Assembly: GCF_037646345.1 (NCBI RefSeq)
Contig: NZ_JBBEWR010000006.1
Coordinates: 186,001-250,000, forward strand
Direction of reading: 5' to 3'
Length of the DNA: 64,000 nucleotides
Source of the DNA: Ascidiimonas aurantiaca
GTDB taxonomy: Bacteria; Bacteroidota; Bacteroidia; Flavobacteriales; Flavobacteriaceae
Position numbers and translations under genes: made by a program. Within the stretch, counting starts at the first letter, position 1. Each line of letters begins with the position of its first letter. Below, piece after piece: positions 8,817 to 17,928 of this stretch. The notes below the pieces were generated by a model that saw only the letters and a list, made by a program, of their open reading frames with translations, did not search any database and was not told the DNA's origin.

Positions 8817-9840
8817 CAAGAGGGCGGGTACTTTGCCTTTCAACAATATGAGTAGGTAGTTGTAAAAGCTGTTGCTTCACCAACTCCCCGGTTTTCATAC
8901 TTCGTATCTCATTAAGCAAAAGTGAAACCGCACGTTTCCCCATTTCAAAATTAGGTTGCTCTACTGTAGATAGTGTGGGAGATACCAGTTTAGATAATTG
9001 CCAGTTACTAAACCCCATTACAGATACATCGTATGGTATCTTCCGGTTATGTTTTTTCAAAGCAAACATACATCCCGCAGCCAACAGGTCTGTGATCGTA
9101 AAAATACCGTCCATGTCAGGATGTTCAGACAGAGCTTTTTCGGTAAAAGCAATCCCCTCTTCATAACTAAACTTTCTGCATGTATATACCATTTCAGGAG
9201 TAAAGGTAATACCATGAGCCTGAAGCGCATTTTTATACCCGTTAAATCGCTCACTCGCATTTTTGGGTATTTGCGGCCCATTAATATGCATGATCTTCCG
9301 GCATCCGGTCTGAATAAGGTGATTAACCGCCATAAAAGCAGCCTTCTCATCATTAATAATCACTTTAGAGCAATCTACCTCATCTGTAGTTTTGTCTATT
9401 AACACCAGTGGTATGTCACGATGTTTTACCTGATGAAGATGCTCAAAAGTGCTGGTTTCATTAGAAAGAGATACTATAATGCCATCTACCCGTTGATCAA
9501 GAAGCAATTCAATTTGCTTTTTTTCCAGTTCAAATGATTCATTTGATTGTAGGGTAATCACCAGATATCCGTTTTTTTCTGCTTCGGCAATTACGCCATT
9601 AATAACATTAGAAAAGAAATGGTGCACAATTTCAGGCATGATAAGCCCAATGATCTTGGTCTCTTTATTCCTGAAATTAACAGCCAGCGCACTGGGCTTA
9701 TAGTTGAGCTTTTTAGCCAGTATTTTTACGTGTTGTTTAGTTTCCCGGCTAATATCAGGATAATCCTTCAGGGCTTTGGAAACCGTGGTAACTGATACTC
9801 CGAGTATCTGAGCAATATCTTTTAGTTTAACAGCTTTCAT
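8806..9840 (-). CDS. LacI-family transcriptional regulator
   Basis: DNA-binding sugar-responsive regulator, 344 residues from the ATG at 9840. The N-terminal helix-turn-helix is VKLKDIAQILGVSVTTVSKAL, with the hinge helix region near PSALAVNFR, followed by a periplasmic-binding-protein-like effector domain (about residues 60-335) of the GalR/CcpA type. The longer open frame starting at 9885 is rejected because the family begins just before the helix-turn-helix. It is divergent from the symporter-MFS-trehalase genes and very probably controls them from the 226-base intergenic region. The ligand is inferred to be trehalose, glucose or a derivative. It converges on and overlaps queG by 11 bases. 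Confidence 0.92.
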   Translation of the reverse strand: MKAVKLKDIAQILGVSVTTVSKALKDYPDISRETKQHVKILAKKLNYKPSALAVNFRNKETKIIGLIMPEIVHHFFSNVINGVIAEAEKNGYLVITLQSNESFELEKKQIELLLDQRVDGIIVSLSNETSTFEHLHQVKHRDIPLVLIDKTTDEVDCSKVIINDEKAAFMAVNHLIQTGCRKIMHINGPQIPKNASERFNGYKNALQAHGITFTPEMVYTCRKFSYEEGIAFTEKALSEHPDMDGIFTITDLLAAGCMFALKKHNRKIPYDVSVMGFSNWQLSKLVSPTLSTVEQPNFEMGKRAVSLLLNEIRSMKTGELVKQQLLQLPTHIVERQSTRPLVMV

Positions 9841-9882
9841 TATGCTTTGATTGAAAGTTTTACAGGCTGTTTTTTTATCGTT

Positions 9883-9890
9883 CAAAAATA
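9883..9890 (-). promoter_or_regulatory. Possible -7 box for the LacI-type gene
   Basis: The minus strand reads TATTTTTG here, matching TAnnTTTG, 42 bases before the ATG at 9840. No matching TTG is seen about 20 bases further upstream, so support rests on one element only. Confidence 0.4.
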
Positions 9891-10006
9891 AAGCTATTTT
9901 GTGCGATATTTTTTTTTTAACACATTAAAATGTATATTCGGCAATAATGTAGTAAAAAGAATATGTATTTTTTTGTTTTTTCACATTTATATTAAAATAT
10001 ATGCAT

Positions 10007-10043
10007 AAAGCTTTTTGGCCAGTAAGGTTAAAAAGCTTTTTTT
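10007..10043 (+). promoter_or_regulatory. Terminator-like hairpin in the symporter leader
   Basis: AAAGCTTTTT (10007-10016) pairs perfectly with AAAAAGCTTT (10030-10039) across a 13-base loop, followed by TTTT (10040-10043). It ends 23 bases before the symporter ATG. It could be an attenuator-like hairpin. Alternatively the two copies of the palindrome AAAGCTTT, centred 25 bases apart, could be paired sites for the divergent LacI-type regulator, though they lack the central CG usual in LacI-family operators. The rest of 9841-10066 is very AT-rich, with no other structure that I can name. Confidence 0.45.
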
Positions 10044-10066
10044 GATCAACCAAATAACCACTAATC

Positions 10067-11785
10067 ATGAATTCTTTATCTCCCATAGATATAGGTGTTA
10101 TTGTTTTTTATTTGATAGGGATCATTATTTACGGAATTTCCAAATCAAAAAGAAGCAGTTCTGAGGATTACTTTCTGGGTGGGCGTACGATGACCTGGCC
10201 CATTGTAGGGATTGCTCTGTTTTCAGCAAATATTTCCAGTTCTACCCTTGTTGGATTAGCATCCGATGCTTACCAAACCAATATTAATGTCTATAACTAT
10301 GAATGGTTTGCAGTTGTGGTTTTGATCTTTTTCTCCATTTTCTTTTTACCGTTTTATCTCAAATCAGGCGTCTATACCATGCCCGAATTTCTGGAAAGAC
10401 GTTATGATAACCGATCGAGATACTATTTCTCATTCATCACCGTAGTAGGAAATATTCTTGTTGACACCGCAGCAGGTTTGTATGTCGGGAAAATTGTACT
10501 AACTCTTTTGTTCCCGCAATTAGACCCCACGCTTATATTAGTGATATTGGCGGTTGCAGCGGCGGCTTATACCATACCAGGCGGACTTAACTCTGTAATA
10601 CAAACAGAAGTAATACAGGCAGTGTTACTCATAATAGGGTCTTGTTTACTCACCTTTTTTGCTTTTAATGAATTAGGTGGTGGTTGGAGTGCCATGATGG
10701 ATAATCTTAATGTGATGCTGGCCAATGGAGATGTGAATTTTGGCAACAGAGCAGATGAGGGCAAATTTATTCCCGCTAACGCTGGTGAGGTATTTAGTTT
10801 GGTAAGGCCTTCTAACGATGAGTTCATGCCCTGGTGGGGATTGCTTACAGGCGTACCACTCCTCGGGTTTTATTTTTGGGCCAATAACCAGTTTATGGTA
10901 CAACGTGTACTTGGCGCCAAAGACCTTAACCACGGTCGTTGGGGAGCCCTATTTGCAGGATTTCTTAAACTACCCGTTATTTTTATTATGGTAGTTCCCG
11001 GCGTACTGGCGCTAATCTTATTTAATACACTCGATATTTCAGAACTCAATTATGCCCTCAGCAATGGTGAAATATGTACCGAATTGTCTGATTGCCCTAA
11101 CCTTACGTATCCCGTATTGTTGTTCCAGTTACTCCCTACCGGAATTCTGGGATTAGTGGTAGCAGGACTTATGGCAGCTATGATGTCATCCGTGTCGGCT
11201 ACTTTCAATTCTGCTTCCACATTAGTAACTATGGATTTTGTACGACAAATCAATCCCAGGCTTACCAGTATCCAACTTGTAAGAGTAGGTCAGATCACTA
11301 CCGTTATTTTGGTGATTTTAGCTATTTCATGGGTGCCTTTTATAGAAAGGGTAAGTGATTCTTTATGGACGTATCTGCAGTTGGTAATTGCATATACTTC
11401 TCCGCCGGCAGTAGCTACTTTTGTTTTGGGACTCTTTTGGAAAAGAGCCAATGGAACCGGCTCTATCGTAAGTTTGTTATTTGGGTTTTCCGTAGCTATA
11501 TTTATGATCCTGTCCCAGGTTTTTGATTGGGTTCCCATCATAAACGAATTACACTTTCTGGCAAAAGCTACCTGGTTATTTGCTCTTTGTCTGACCGTTC
11601 ATTTTCTGGTGAGCTCTTCTACTGCACCTCCTCCGCCACAGAAAGTAAAAGAATATACCTATAAAAAAGAAATATTTGTTGCCGAAACAGAAGAATTAAA
11701 AGTAATTCCGTGGTATAAAAACTATAGAAAACTGGCTTTTTTATTGCTGGTACTCACTGCACTTATAGTAGGGTATTTTTGGTAA
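10067..11785 (+). CDS. Sodium:solute symporter (SSS/SLC5 family), probable sugar carrier
   Basis: Inner-membrane carrier of 572 residues with about 14 hydrophobic helices. Family features include the N-terminal SSEDYFLGGRTMTWPIVGIA segment and GVYTMPEFLERRYDNRSR, typical of the SGLT-like branch, which takes up sugars, inositol or related solutes with sodium. A central loop (about residues 215-245) and a proline-rich cytoplasmic stretch near residue 524 are hydrophilic. It is the first gene after the LacI-type regulator and precedes an MFS carrier and a trehalase, so glucose, trehalose or a related sugar is the likely substrate. Substrate assignment is inference from context. Confidence 0.87.
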   Translation: MNSLSPIDIGVIVFYLIGIIIYGISKSKRSSSEDYFLGGRTMTWPIVGIALFSANISSSTLVGLASDAYQTNINVYNYEWFAVVVLIFFSIFFLPFYLKSGVYTMPEFLERRYDNRSRYYFSFITVVGNILVDTAAGLYVGKIVLTLLFPQLDPTLILVILAVAAAAYTIPGGLNSVIQTEVIQAVLLIIGSCLLTFFAFNELGGGWSAMMDNLNVMLANGDVNFGNRADEGKFIPANAGEVFSLVRPSNDEFMPWWGLLTGVPLLGFYFWANNQFMVQRVLGAKDLNHGRWGALFAGFLKLPVIFIMVVPGVLALILFNTLDISELNYALSNGEICTELSDCPNLTYPVLLFQLLPTGILGLVVAGLMAAMMSSVSATFNSASTLVTMDFVRQINPRLTSIQLVRVGQITTVILVILAISWVPFIERVSDSLWTYLQLVIAYTSPPAVATFVLGLFWKRANGTGSIVSLLFGFSVAIFMILSQVFDWVPIINELHFLAKATWLFALCLTVHFLVSSSTAPPPPQKVKEYTYKKEIFVAETEELKVIPWYKNYRKLAFLLLVLTALIVGYFW

Positions 11786-11827
11786 TAGTGAGAAGAGGCA
11801 AAATCTTTTTGAAAATACAAAAGTTCT

Positions 11828-13054
11828 ATGAAAAAACTTGCTGTTCGTGTTTCCCTGTATCTTAACTATTTTGTTTTTGCGATCCTTTTAAACAGCGTAG
11901 GGATCGTAATTCTTAAATCACAAAATAACTACGGGGTAGATGAGGTGACAGCAAGTGCACTGGAAGCATTTAAAGACCTTCCTATTGCCATTGTTTCATT
12001 TGTAATAGCTTCTTTTCTGCCACGTCTGGGATATAAACGTTCCATGCTTGCAGGGCTTGCATTGGTTACCATAGCATGTGTGGTGATGTATTATGGGAAT
12101 TCGTTCAATACTGCTAAACTGTTGTTTGCGACCGTAGGAGTATCATTTGCTCTTATTAAGGTTTCCGTCTATTCCATGATCGGAGTGGTTACCCAAAACA
12201 GGCGACAACACAATAGCCTTATGAGTTCTATTGAAGGCGTGTTTATGATGGGAATTGCATTGGCCTATTTTCTTTTCCCTGCATTTAACAGAGAAGAAAA
12301 CATAAATGCATGGCTTGATGTGTATTGGTTGCTGGCAGGCTTATCTTTACTTTCATTTCTCTTTTTACTTTTCACCCGTTTTGACAATCCGCCCGAAGCC
12401 CCCGGGACCAACCTTACAGAAGATTTCATGCAAATGATCTCTTTACTTACCAGATTACTCATACTGGTTTTTGTTATTAGTGCATTTCTTTTTGTAATGA
12501 TAGAACAGGGTATCATGTCATGGTTGCCCACGTTTAACGACAGAGTGTTAAAGCTTCCTGAAAATGTGAGTATCATGATGACCAGTATTCTGGCCATTTC
12601 TCTGGCTGTAGGGCGCTTACTTGCCGGGCAGCTCACCCGAAAGGTTCATTGGATATGGGTATTAACCGCCTGTACCTTACTGGCTATGGTACTGGTGGTA
12701 GTTGTTTTACCGCGTACCGTTGGGCTGGAGGTTGGGGAGATCCGTAAACTATCAGATATTCCGTTTACAGGTTTTGCTTTTCCGTTAATAGGTCTTTTTA
12801 TAGCACCCATTTACCCTTTGCTAAATTCTGTGGTACTCAGCGCACTTCCCCAAAAACTGCATAGCCCCATGACCGGACTTATAGTCGTTTTTTCAGCTTT
12901 AGGTGGAACATTAGGTTCCCGGTTTATAGGATGGTTGTTTAAAATGGCAGGCCCTGAAAATGCCTTTTATTATACACTCATTCCCATGTTGCTACTATTA
13001 TTATCGTATTTCATACTCAAAAACCTTACTCAAAAAAATGTTCTTCAAACTTAA
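11828..13054 (+). CDS. MFS transporter, probable sugar carrier
   Basis: Major facilitator of 408 residues with about 12 hydrophobic helices in two halves. The inter-helix motif LPRLGYKRSMLAG near residue 60 corresponds to the MFS loop 2-3 signature. The N-terminus shows no signal peptide, only the first membrane helix. It lies 42 bases after the symporter and its end overlaps the trehalase start by 17 bases, so co-transcription with both is very likely. It resembles sugar carriers of Bacteroidota by context only. Import of a trehalase substrate or export of a product are both possible. Confidence 0.85.
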   Translation: MKKLAVRVSLYLNYFVFAILLNSVGIVILKSQNNYGVDEVTASALEAFKDLPIAIVSFVIASFLPRLGYKRSMLAGLALVTIACVVMYYGNSFNTAKLLFATVGVSFALIKVSVYSMIGVVTQNRRQHNSLMSSIEGVFMMGIALAYFLFPAFNREENINAWLDVYWLLAGLSLLSFLFLLFTRFDNPPEAPGTNLTEDFMQMISLLTRLLILVFVISAFLFVMIEQGIMSWLPTFNDRVLKLPENVSIMMTSILAISLAVGRLLAGQLTRKVHWIWVLTACTLLAMVLVVVVLPRTVGLEVGEIRKLSDIPFTGFAFPLIGLFIAPIYPLLNSVVLSALPQKLHSPMTGLIVVFSALGGTLGSRFIGWLFKMAGPENAFYYTLIPMLLLLLSYFILKNLTQKNVLQT

Positions 13055-14903
13055 AACAAAAGAAACCCTTGAACACTTACTGGCTCAGGAAGATACAGAC
13101 GGTGACAAGAAAATTACCCGGGAAGATAATGGCCCGGGATGTTTTGAGATCGAAACCGAAGATGGTGTGTTGTACAAAGTAAAAGGCACGTATTATCTTT
13201 CCAACCTTCTTCAGGAACTGGCACTTGCCGCACGGGCAGGGAAAAGTAAAGTTACCATACCGCTCAGAAAGATAGAAGAACCACCGGCCACCCGTATATC
13301 ACGAATGATACGTTACTACTTTTGGGATGACCTTACACGATCTGTCGATGAGGCAGGATTAAATGCTATTCTTAAAGATGATAAAGCCAGAGAGAGTGTT
13401 CAAAGAATATATGTACCGGCAACAGATCCCGTGGCAGCTAAGTACTTTAAAAAGCTTCAACAAAAAATACGAACGCTGGAAGTTATCATTCTCCCCAAAA
13501 TAATTACTCCAGAGTATGTGCTTTCCATTAACAATAAGCCAGGCATACTTTCCTTAAAGATCGATAAGGATAAGGGCGTGCCTTTTGTAGTTCCCGGAGG
13601 GCGCTTCAATGAAATGTACGGATGGGACAGCTATTTTGAAAATATAGGGTTATTATTAGATGGCCGTAAAGATCTCGCTATAGCCATGATAGATAATTTT
13701 TGCTATCAGATTCAGCACTATGGAAAAATACTTAATGCTAATCGCACTTATTACCTCACGCGCACCCAACCCCCGTTTTTAACCTCCTGCATACGCGACC
13801 TACTGGATAAAGACCCTGATCAAAATATACAATGGATACACCAGGCAGTAACCGCCGCTATACAAGAATATGAAACCGTCTGGATGACAGCAGGTAAAAG
13901 ATGCTGTACCAACGGACTGAACCGCTATTATGCCGAAGGTATCGGGATGCCTCCCGAAACGGAGGAAGGTCATTTTGATGATATCTTAAGCAAATATGCC
14001 TTACGACACAAAATACCCCTTCGGGAATTTGAACAAAAATATGCGGCCCGAAAACTGGTAGATAAAGAGCTTGACCTTTACTTTGTGCATGACCGTAGCT
14101 TACGGGAAAGCGGACACGATACCACCTGGAGACTTGATAATATTTGTGCCAGTTTAAATACCGTAGATCTTAACTCGTTGCTGTACGTATATGAAACCGA
14201 CCTGGAATATCTTCTAAAAACGTATTTCAATGGTACTTTTCAAATGCCCTTCGGGAAACGATACACCTCAGATATTTGGGCACAAAAAGCAATGGAAAGA
14301 AAAGCCCTGATACAAAAACTGTTATGGAATAAGGATGAGGGAAGTTTTTTTGATTACGACTTTGTTGCCAAAAAACAAACCGGTTTTGCCTCTGCTACCA
14401 ACTTTTATCCTTTATGGGCCCGCTTATGCACACCTTCTCAGGCTTTAAGAATGGTAAAAATAATAATGCGTGATTTCAGGGCCAGAGGAGGCATCCTGGC
14501 CACATCAAAAGCATCAGTTCAGAAACTAAGCAAGGACCGTCCCCAAAAACAATGGGATTACCCTAATGGCTGGGCACCTCATCAAATGATTATTTGGAAA
14601 GGCTTACGCAATTATGGCTTTGAAGATGAAGCCCAGGAACTGATATACCGGTGGCTCTGGATGATTACCAAAAATGCTGTAGATTACAACGGCACCGTAC
14701 CCGAAAAGTACGATGTAGTAAACGCTACACACAAAGTGTATGCAGAATACGGGAATGTTGGAACCACTTTTGATTATATTACCACTTCGGGATTTGGGTG
14801 GATGAACGCCTCATACCAATACGGATTGCATTTGCTCAGAAATGATTTTTTAAAACAATTAAATACACTAACAGACCCTGATATCCTGTTTTCCAGTCCG
14901 TAA
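13038..14903 (+). CDS. Trehalase (GH37) with N-terminal calcium-binding-like domain
   Basis: Alpha,alpha-trehalase splitting trehalose to two glucose molecules, 621 residues. Both family signatures are intact: PGGRFNEMYGWDSYF near residue 186 and QWDYPNGWAP near residue 503. There is no signal peptide, so the enzyme should act in the cytoplasm on imported trehalose. Residues 19-34 read DTDGDKKITREDNGPG, an EF-hand-like loop closely resembling the calcium-binding domain of fungal neutral trehalases. The ATG at 13038 is chosen over an upstream frame-open start inside the MFS gene because it begins this domain. It is the last gene of the LacI-controlled group. Symbol choice (treA or treF) is left open. 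Confidence 0.95.
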   Translation: MFFKLKTKETLEHLLAQEDTDGDKKITREDNGPGCFEIETEDGVLYKVKGTYYLSNLLQELALAARAGKSKVTIPLRKIEEPPATRISRMIRYYFWDDLTRSVDEAGLNAILKDDKARESVQRIYVPATDPVAAKYFKKLQQKIRTLEVIILPKIITPEYVLSINNKPGILSLKIDKDKGVPFVVPGGRFNEMYGWDSYFENIGLLLDGRKDLAIAMIDNFCYQIQHYGKILNANRTYYLTRTQPPFLTSCIRDLLDKDPDQNIQWIHQAVTAAIQEYETVWMTAGKRCCTNGLNRYYAEGIGMPPETEEGHFDDILSKYALRHKIPLREFEQKYAARKLVDKELDLYFVHDRSLRESGHDTTWRLDNICASLNTVDLNSLLYVYETDLEYLLKTYFNGTFQMPFGKRYTSDIWAQKAMERKALIQKLLWNKDEGSFFDYDFVAKKQTGFASATNFYPLWARLCTPSQALRMVKIIMRDFRARGGILATSKASVQKLSKDRPQKQWDYPNGWAPHQMIIWKGLRNYGFEDEAQELIYRWLWMITKNAVDYNGTVPEKYDVVNATHKVYAEYGNVGTTFDYITTSGFGWMNASYQYGLHLLRNDFLKQLNTLTDPDILFSSP

Positions 14904-14942
14904 GTATTTTACAGTTCCTTCGTACAGAAAGAAAGAATGCTT

Positions 14943-14950
14943 TACCTTTG
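14943..14950 (+). promoter_or_regulatory. Bacteroidota -7 box upstream of malic enzyme
   Basis: TACCTTTG matches TAnnTTTG and ends 21 bases before the ATG at 14972, consistent with a short leader. The -33 TTG is not evident. Confidence 0.5.
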
Positions 14951-14971
14951 CAACTTCACAAAAATTGTTTT

Positions 14972-17260
14972 ATGAGCAAAGAAAGCCGAAGGAAAGAAGC
15001 ACTCATTTATCATGCAAAACCTCAGCCTGGAAAAATTAAAATAGTACCTACCAAAAGGTATGCTACGCAGAGAGATCTGGCGCTGGCATACTCTCCGGGT
15101 GTGGCAGAACCTTGTCTTGAGATACAAAAAGACCCGAAAAACGTTTACAAATATACAACCAAAGGGAATCTGGTAGCTGTTATTACCAATGGTTCTGCAG
15201 TTTTAGGGTTGGGAAATATAGGCCCGGAAGCTTCCAAACCTGTGATGGAAGGGAAAAGTCTTTTGTTTAAGATCTTTGCAGATATAGATGGAATGGACAT
15301 TGAGCTGGATGCCAAAGATGTAGATAAGTTTGTAGAAACCGTTAAGACCATCGCACCTACTTTTGGCGGGATCAACCTGGAAGATATTAAAGCTCCCGAA
15401 GCATTTGAAATAGAAAAAAGACTAAAAGAAGAACTGGATATTCCGGTTATGCATGACGATCAGCACGGTACAGCCATTATTTCGGCTGCAGCTCTTTTGA
15501 ATGCTCTTGAAATTACCGGTAAAAAAATAGAAGAAGTACGTATTGTGATCAGTGGTGCAGGGGCTGCGGCTATTTCATGTACCCGCCTTTACAAGGCCTT
15601 TGGGGCAAAAGTAGAAAATATAGTAATGCTGGATAGCAAAGGGGTAATACGAATGGATCGCGAGAACCTCTCTGCCGAAAAAACTGAATTCGCCACATCC
15701 AGAAAAATAGATACTCTTGAAGAGGCTATGAAAGATGCCGATGTTTTCATAGGCCTCTCTATTGCCAATATTGTTACTCCCGATATGCTAATATCCATGG
15801 CACCCAATCCTATAGTATTTGCCATGGCCAATCCTGATCCTGAAATTGACTACAATCTGGCAGTGGCCACACGGGAAGATATCATTATGGCAACAGGGCG
15901 CTCAGACCATCCCAACCAGGTAAACAATGTATTGGGGTTCCCTTTTATTTTCAGAGGTGCTTTAGATGTTAGAGCCACCAAGATCAATGAAGCTATGAAA
16001 ATGGCAGCCGTTAAAGCATTGGCAGAATTGGCCAAACAGCCCGTTCCCGAACAGGTAAATATAGCTTATAATGAAACACGGCTTACTTTTGGCAGAGAGT
16101 ATATTATCCCTAAGCCATTCGATCCGCGTCTAATTGCAGAAGTGCCTCCGGCGGTAGCACATGCCGCTATGGAGACCGGGGTTGCCAAAGAGCCTATAAC
16201 CAACTGGAATGAATACCGGGAAACCCTTTTACAACGATTGGGTAATGATCGTAAAGAAGTAAGGCTCCTTCATAACAGGGCGCGTACCAGCCCTAAAAGA
16301 GTAGTTTTTGCCGAAGCAGATCAACTCGATGTGTTAAAGGCAGCTCAAATTACCTATGATGAGGGTATTGCTATTCCGGTTCTTATGGGTAACAAAGAAA
16401 CTATTCTTAACCTCAAGAAAGAAATAGAATTTGATGCAGAAGTACAGATTATAGATCCCAAAACAGACGAATGTAATGAGACGAAAGAGTACTATGCGCG
16501 TAAATACTGGGGAGCCCGAAAACGCAGAGGAGTAACCCTGTATGACGCACAGAAGAAAATGCGGGAACGCAACTACTTTGCGGCCATGATGGTTAATGAA
16601 GGAGATGCCGATGCTCTTATAACCGGATATTCCAGAAGCTACCCTTCGGTTGTAAAGCCCATGTTAGAGCTCATAGGCAAAGCAAATGGCGTAACCAAAA
16701 TTGCCGCCATGAACCTTATGATCACAGAAAGAGGACCCATGTTTCTGGCCGATACTTCTATCAACATAGACCCTACAGCAAAAGAACTCGCTAAAATTGC
16801 ACAAATGACCGCTCAAACCATACGAATGTTTGGTATTGACCCCGTTATTGCCATGCTCTCTTATACTAATTTTGGCGCTTCGTCAAATGAACGTGCTGCT
16901 AAGGTCAAAGAAGCCGTTAGTTATCTTCACAGGCATTATCCCGATATTGTAGTAGATGGAGAATTACAGTCAGACTTTGCGTTAAACAGCAGTATGCTTC
17001 AAAAGAACTTCTCATTTTCCAAGCTGGCAGGACGTAAAGTAAATACCCTTGTCTTTCCCAATCTGGACGCAGCCAATATTACCTATAAGCTTATGAAAGA
17101 ACTCAATAAAGCAGAGTCTATAGGCCCTATATTACTGGGAATGCGCAAACCGGTACACATACTACAGTTAGGTTCCAGTGTTGATGAAATCGTGAACATG
17201 ACCGCCATTGCCGTAATTGATGCTCAGGAGAAAGAAAAAAGGGCACGTGCTATGGTATAG
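14972..17260 (+). CDS. maeB: NADP-dependent malic enzyme with phosphotransacetylase-like domain
   Basis: Oxidative decarboxylation of malate to pyruvate with NADP reduction, 762 residues. The N-terminal malic domain includes ALAYSPGVAEPCLEI and the catalytic-lysine region EALNALEITGKK; the NAD-binding domain includes VISGAGAAAISCTRLY. The C-terminal third (about residues 430-755) is the phosphotransacetylase-like domain of MaeB-type enzymes, which is regulatory rather than catalytic in known members. The ATG at 14972 lies behind a good -7 box and gives the usual N-terminus; the upstream TTG at 14948 overlaps that box and is rejected. It appears to be a single transcription unit. Confidence 0.95.
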   Translation: MSKESRRKEALIYHAKPQPGKIKIVPTKRYATQRDLALAYSPGVAEPCLEIQKDPKNVYKYTTKGNLVAVITNGSAVLGLGNIGPEASKPVMEGKSLLFKIFADIDGMDIELDAKDVDKFVETVKTIAPTFGGINLEDIKAPEAFEIEKRLKEELDIPVMHDDQHGTAIISAAALLNALEITGKKIEEVRIVISGAGAAAISCTRLYKAFGAKVENIVMLDSKGVIRMDRENLSAEKTEFATSRKIDTLEEAMKDADVFIGLSIANIVTPDMLISMAPNPIVFAMANPDPEIDYNLAVATREDIIMATGRSDHPNQVNNVLGFPFIFRGALDVRATKINEAMKMAAVKALAELAKQPVPEQVNIAYNETRLTFGREYIIPKPFDPRLIAEVPPAVAHAAMETGVAKEPITNWNEYRETLLQRLGNDRKEVRLLHNRARTSPKRVVFAEADQLDVLKAAQITYDEGIAIPVLMGNKETILNLKKEIEFDAEVQIIDPKTDECNETKEYYARKYWGARKRRGVTLYDAQKKMRERNYFAAMMVNEGDADALITGYSRSYPSVVKPMLELIGKANGVTKIAAMNLMITERGPMFLADTSINIDPTAKELAKIAQMTAQTIRMFGIDPVIAMLSYTNFGASSNERAAKVKEAVSYLHRHYPDIVVDGELQSDFALNSSMLQKNFSFSKLAGRKVNTLVFPNLDAANITYKLMKELNKAESIGPILLGMRKPVHILQLGSSVDEIVNMTAIAVIDAQEKEKRARAMV

Positions 17261-17312
17261 ATTAGACCTTTCGTGTAGTGAGTTGCCATGTCTTTCTTGT
17301 AAATAATTTTAT

Positions 17313-17320
17313 TACATTTG
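17313..17320 (+). promoter_or_regulatory. Bacteroidota -7 box upstream of ruvA
   Basis: TACATTTG matches TAnnTTTG and ends 21 bases before the ruvA ATG. A TTG at 17283-17285 is 27 bases away, longer than the usual spacing. It would serve ruvA and, through the 5-base gap, sprA. Confidence 0.5.
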
Positions 17321-17341
17321 AGGGATTAACATTTTTTTAAG

Positions 17342-17923
17342 ATGATCACTCATATTCAGGGAAGGCTCACCGAAAAAGACCCCACACATGTCGTTATAGA
17401 TTGTAATGGTGTGGGATATTTACTAAACATCTCATTACATACCTATTCTAAGCTTCCGGATTCGGAAAAAATAAAACTGTACGCACATCTCCTGATTCGG
17501 GAAGATGCACACACGCTTTATGGTTTTGCCGAGAAATCTGAGAGAAACATTTTTCTTCTGTTGATATCGGTTTCCGGCATTGGAGCCAGTACCGCCCGTA
17601 CCATGCTTTCTTCAATGACTCCCGTTCAAATACGGGACGCTATTGCCTCCAATGATGTGGCAGCTATTCAGTCTGTAAAAGGTATAGGAGCCAAAACTGC
17701 ACAACGGCTTATTATTGATCTAAAAGATAAAATACTCAAAGTGTATGATATGGGCGAAGTTTCCCCCGTTCAGGGCAATACAAATAAGGAACAAGCGTTA
17801 TCTGCATTAGAGGTATTGGGCTTTGTACGAAAACAAGCGGAAAAAGTGGTTGACAAAATTGTACAGCAAGCTCCTGATTTAAGTGTTGAAGAAATTATAA
17901 AAAGCGCGCTTAAAAATTTATAG
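17342..17923 (+). CDS. ruvA: Holliday junction DNA-binding protein RuvA
   Basis: Tetrameric protein that clamps Holliday junctions and loads RuvB, 193 residues. Domain I (OB fold) starts MITHIQGRLTEKDPTHVVID. Domain II carries two helix-hairpin-helix motifs, VSGIGASTARTML and VKGIGAKTAQRLIIDLKDKI. Domain III (about residues 145-193) is the RuvB-binding three-helix unit. sprA begins 5 bases after the stop, so the DNA repair gene and the secretion gene are probably on one message. ruvB is separate, about 10 kb upstream. Confidence 0.97.
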   Translation: MITHIQGRLTEKDPTHVVIDCNGVGYLLNISLHTYSKLPDSEKIKLYAHLLIREDAHTLYGFAEKSERNIFLLLISVSGIGASTARTMLSSMTPVQIRDAIASNDVAAIQSVKGIGAKTAQRLIIDLKDKILKVYDMGEVSPVQGNTNKEQALSALEVLGFVRKQAEKVVDKIVQQAPDLSVEEIIKSALKNL

Positions 17924-17928
17924 AAAGA

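Noticed and set aside
9841..9885. Longer start for the LacI-type regulator at 9885
   Set aside because: The family begins directly before the helix-turn-helix, so ATG 9840 fits; the extra residues MNDKKTACKTFNQSI have no counterpart in the family.
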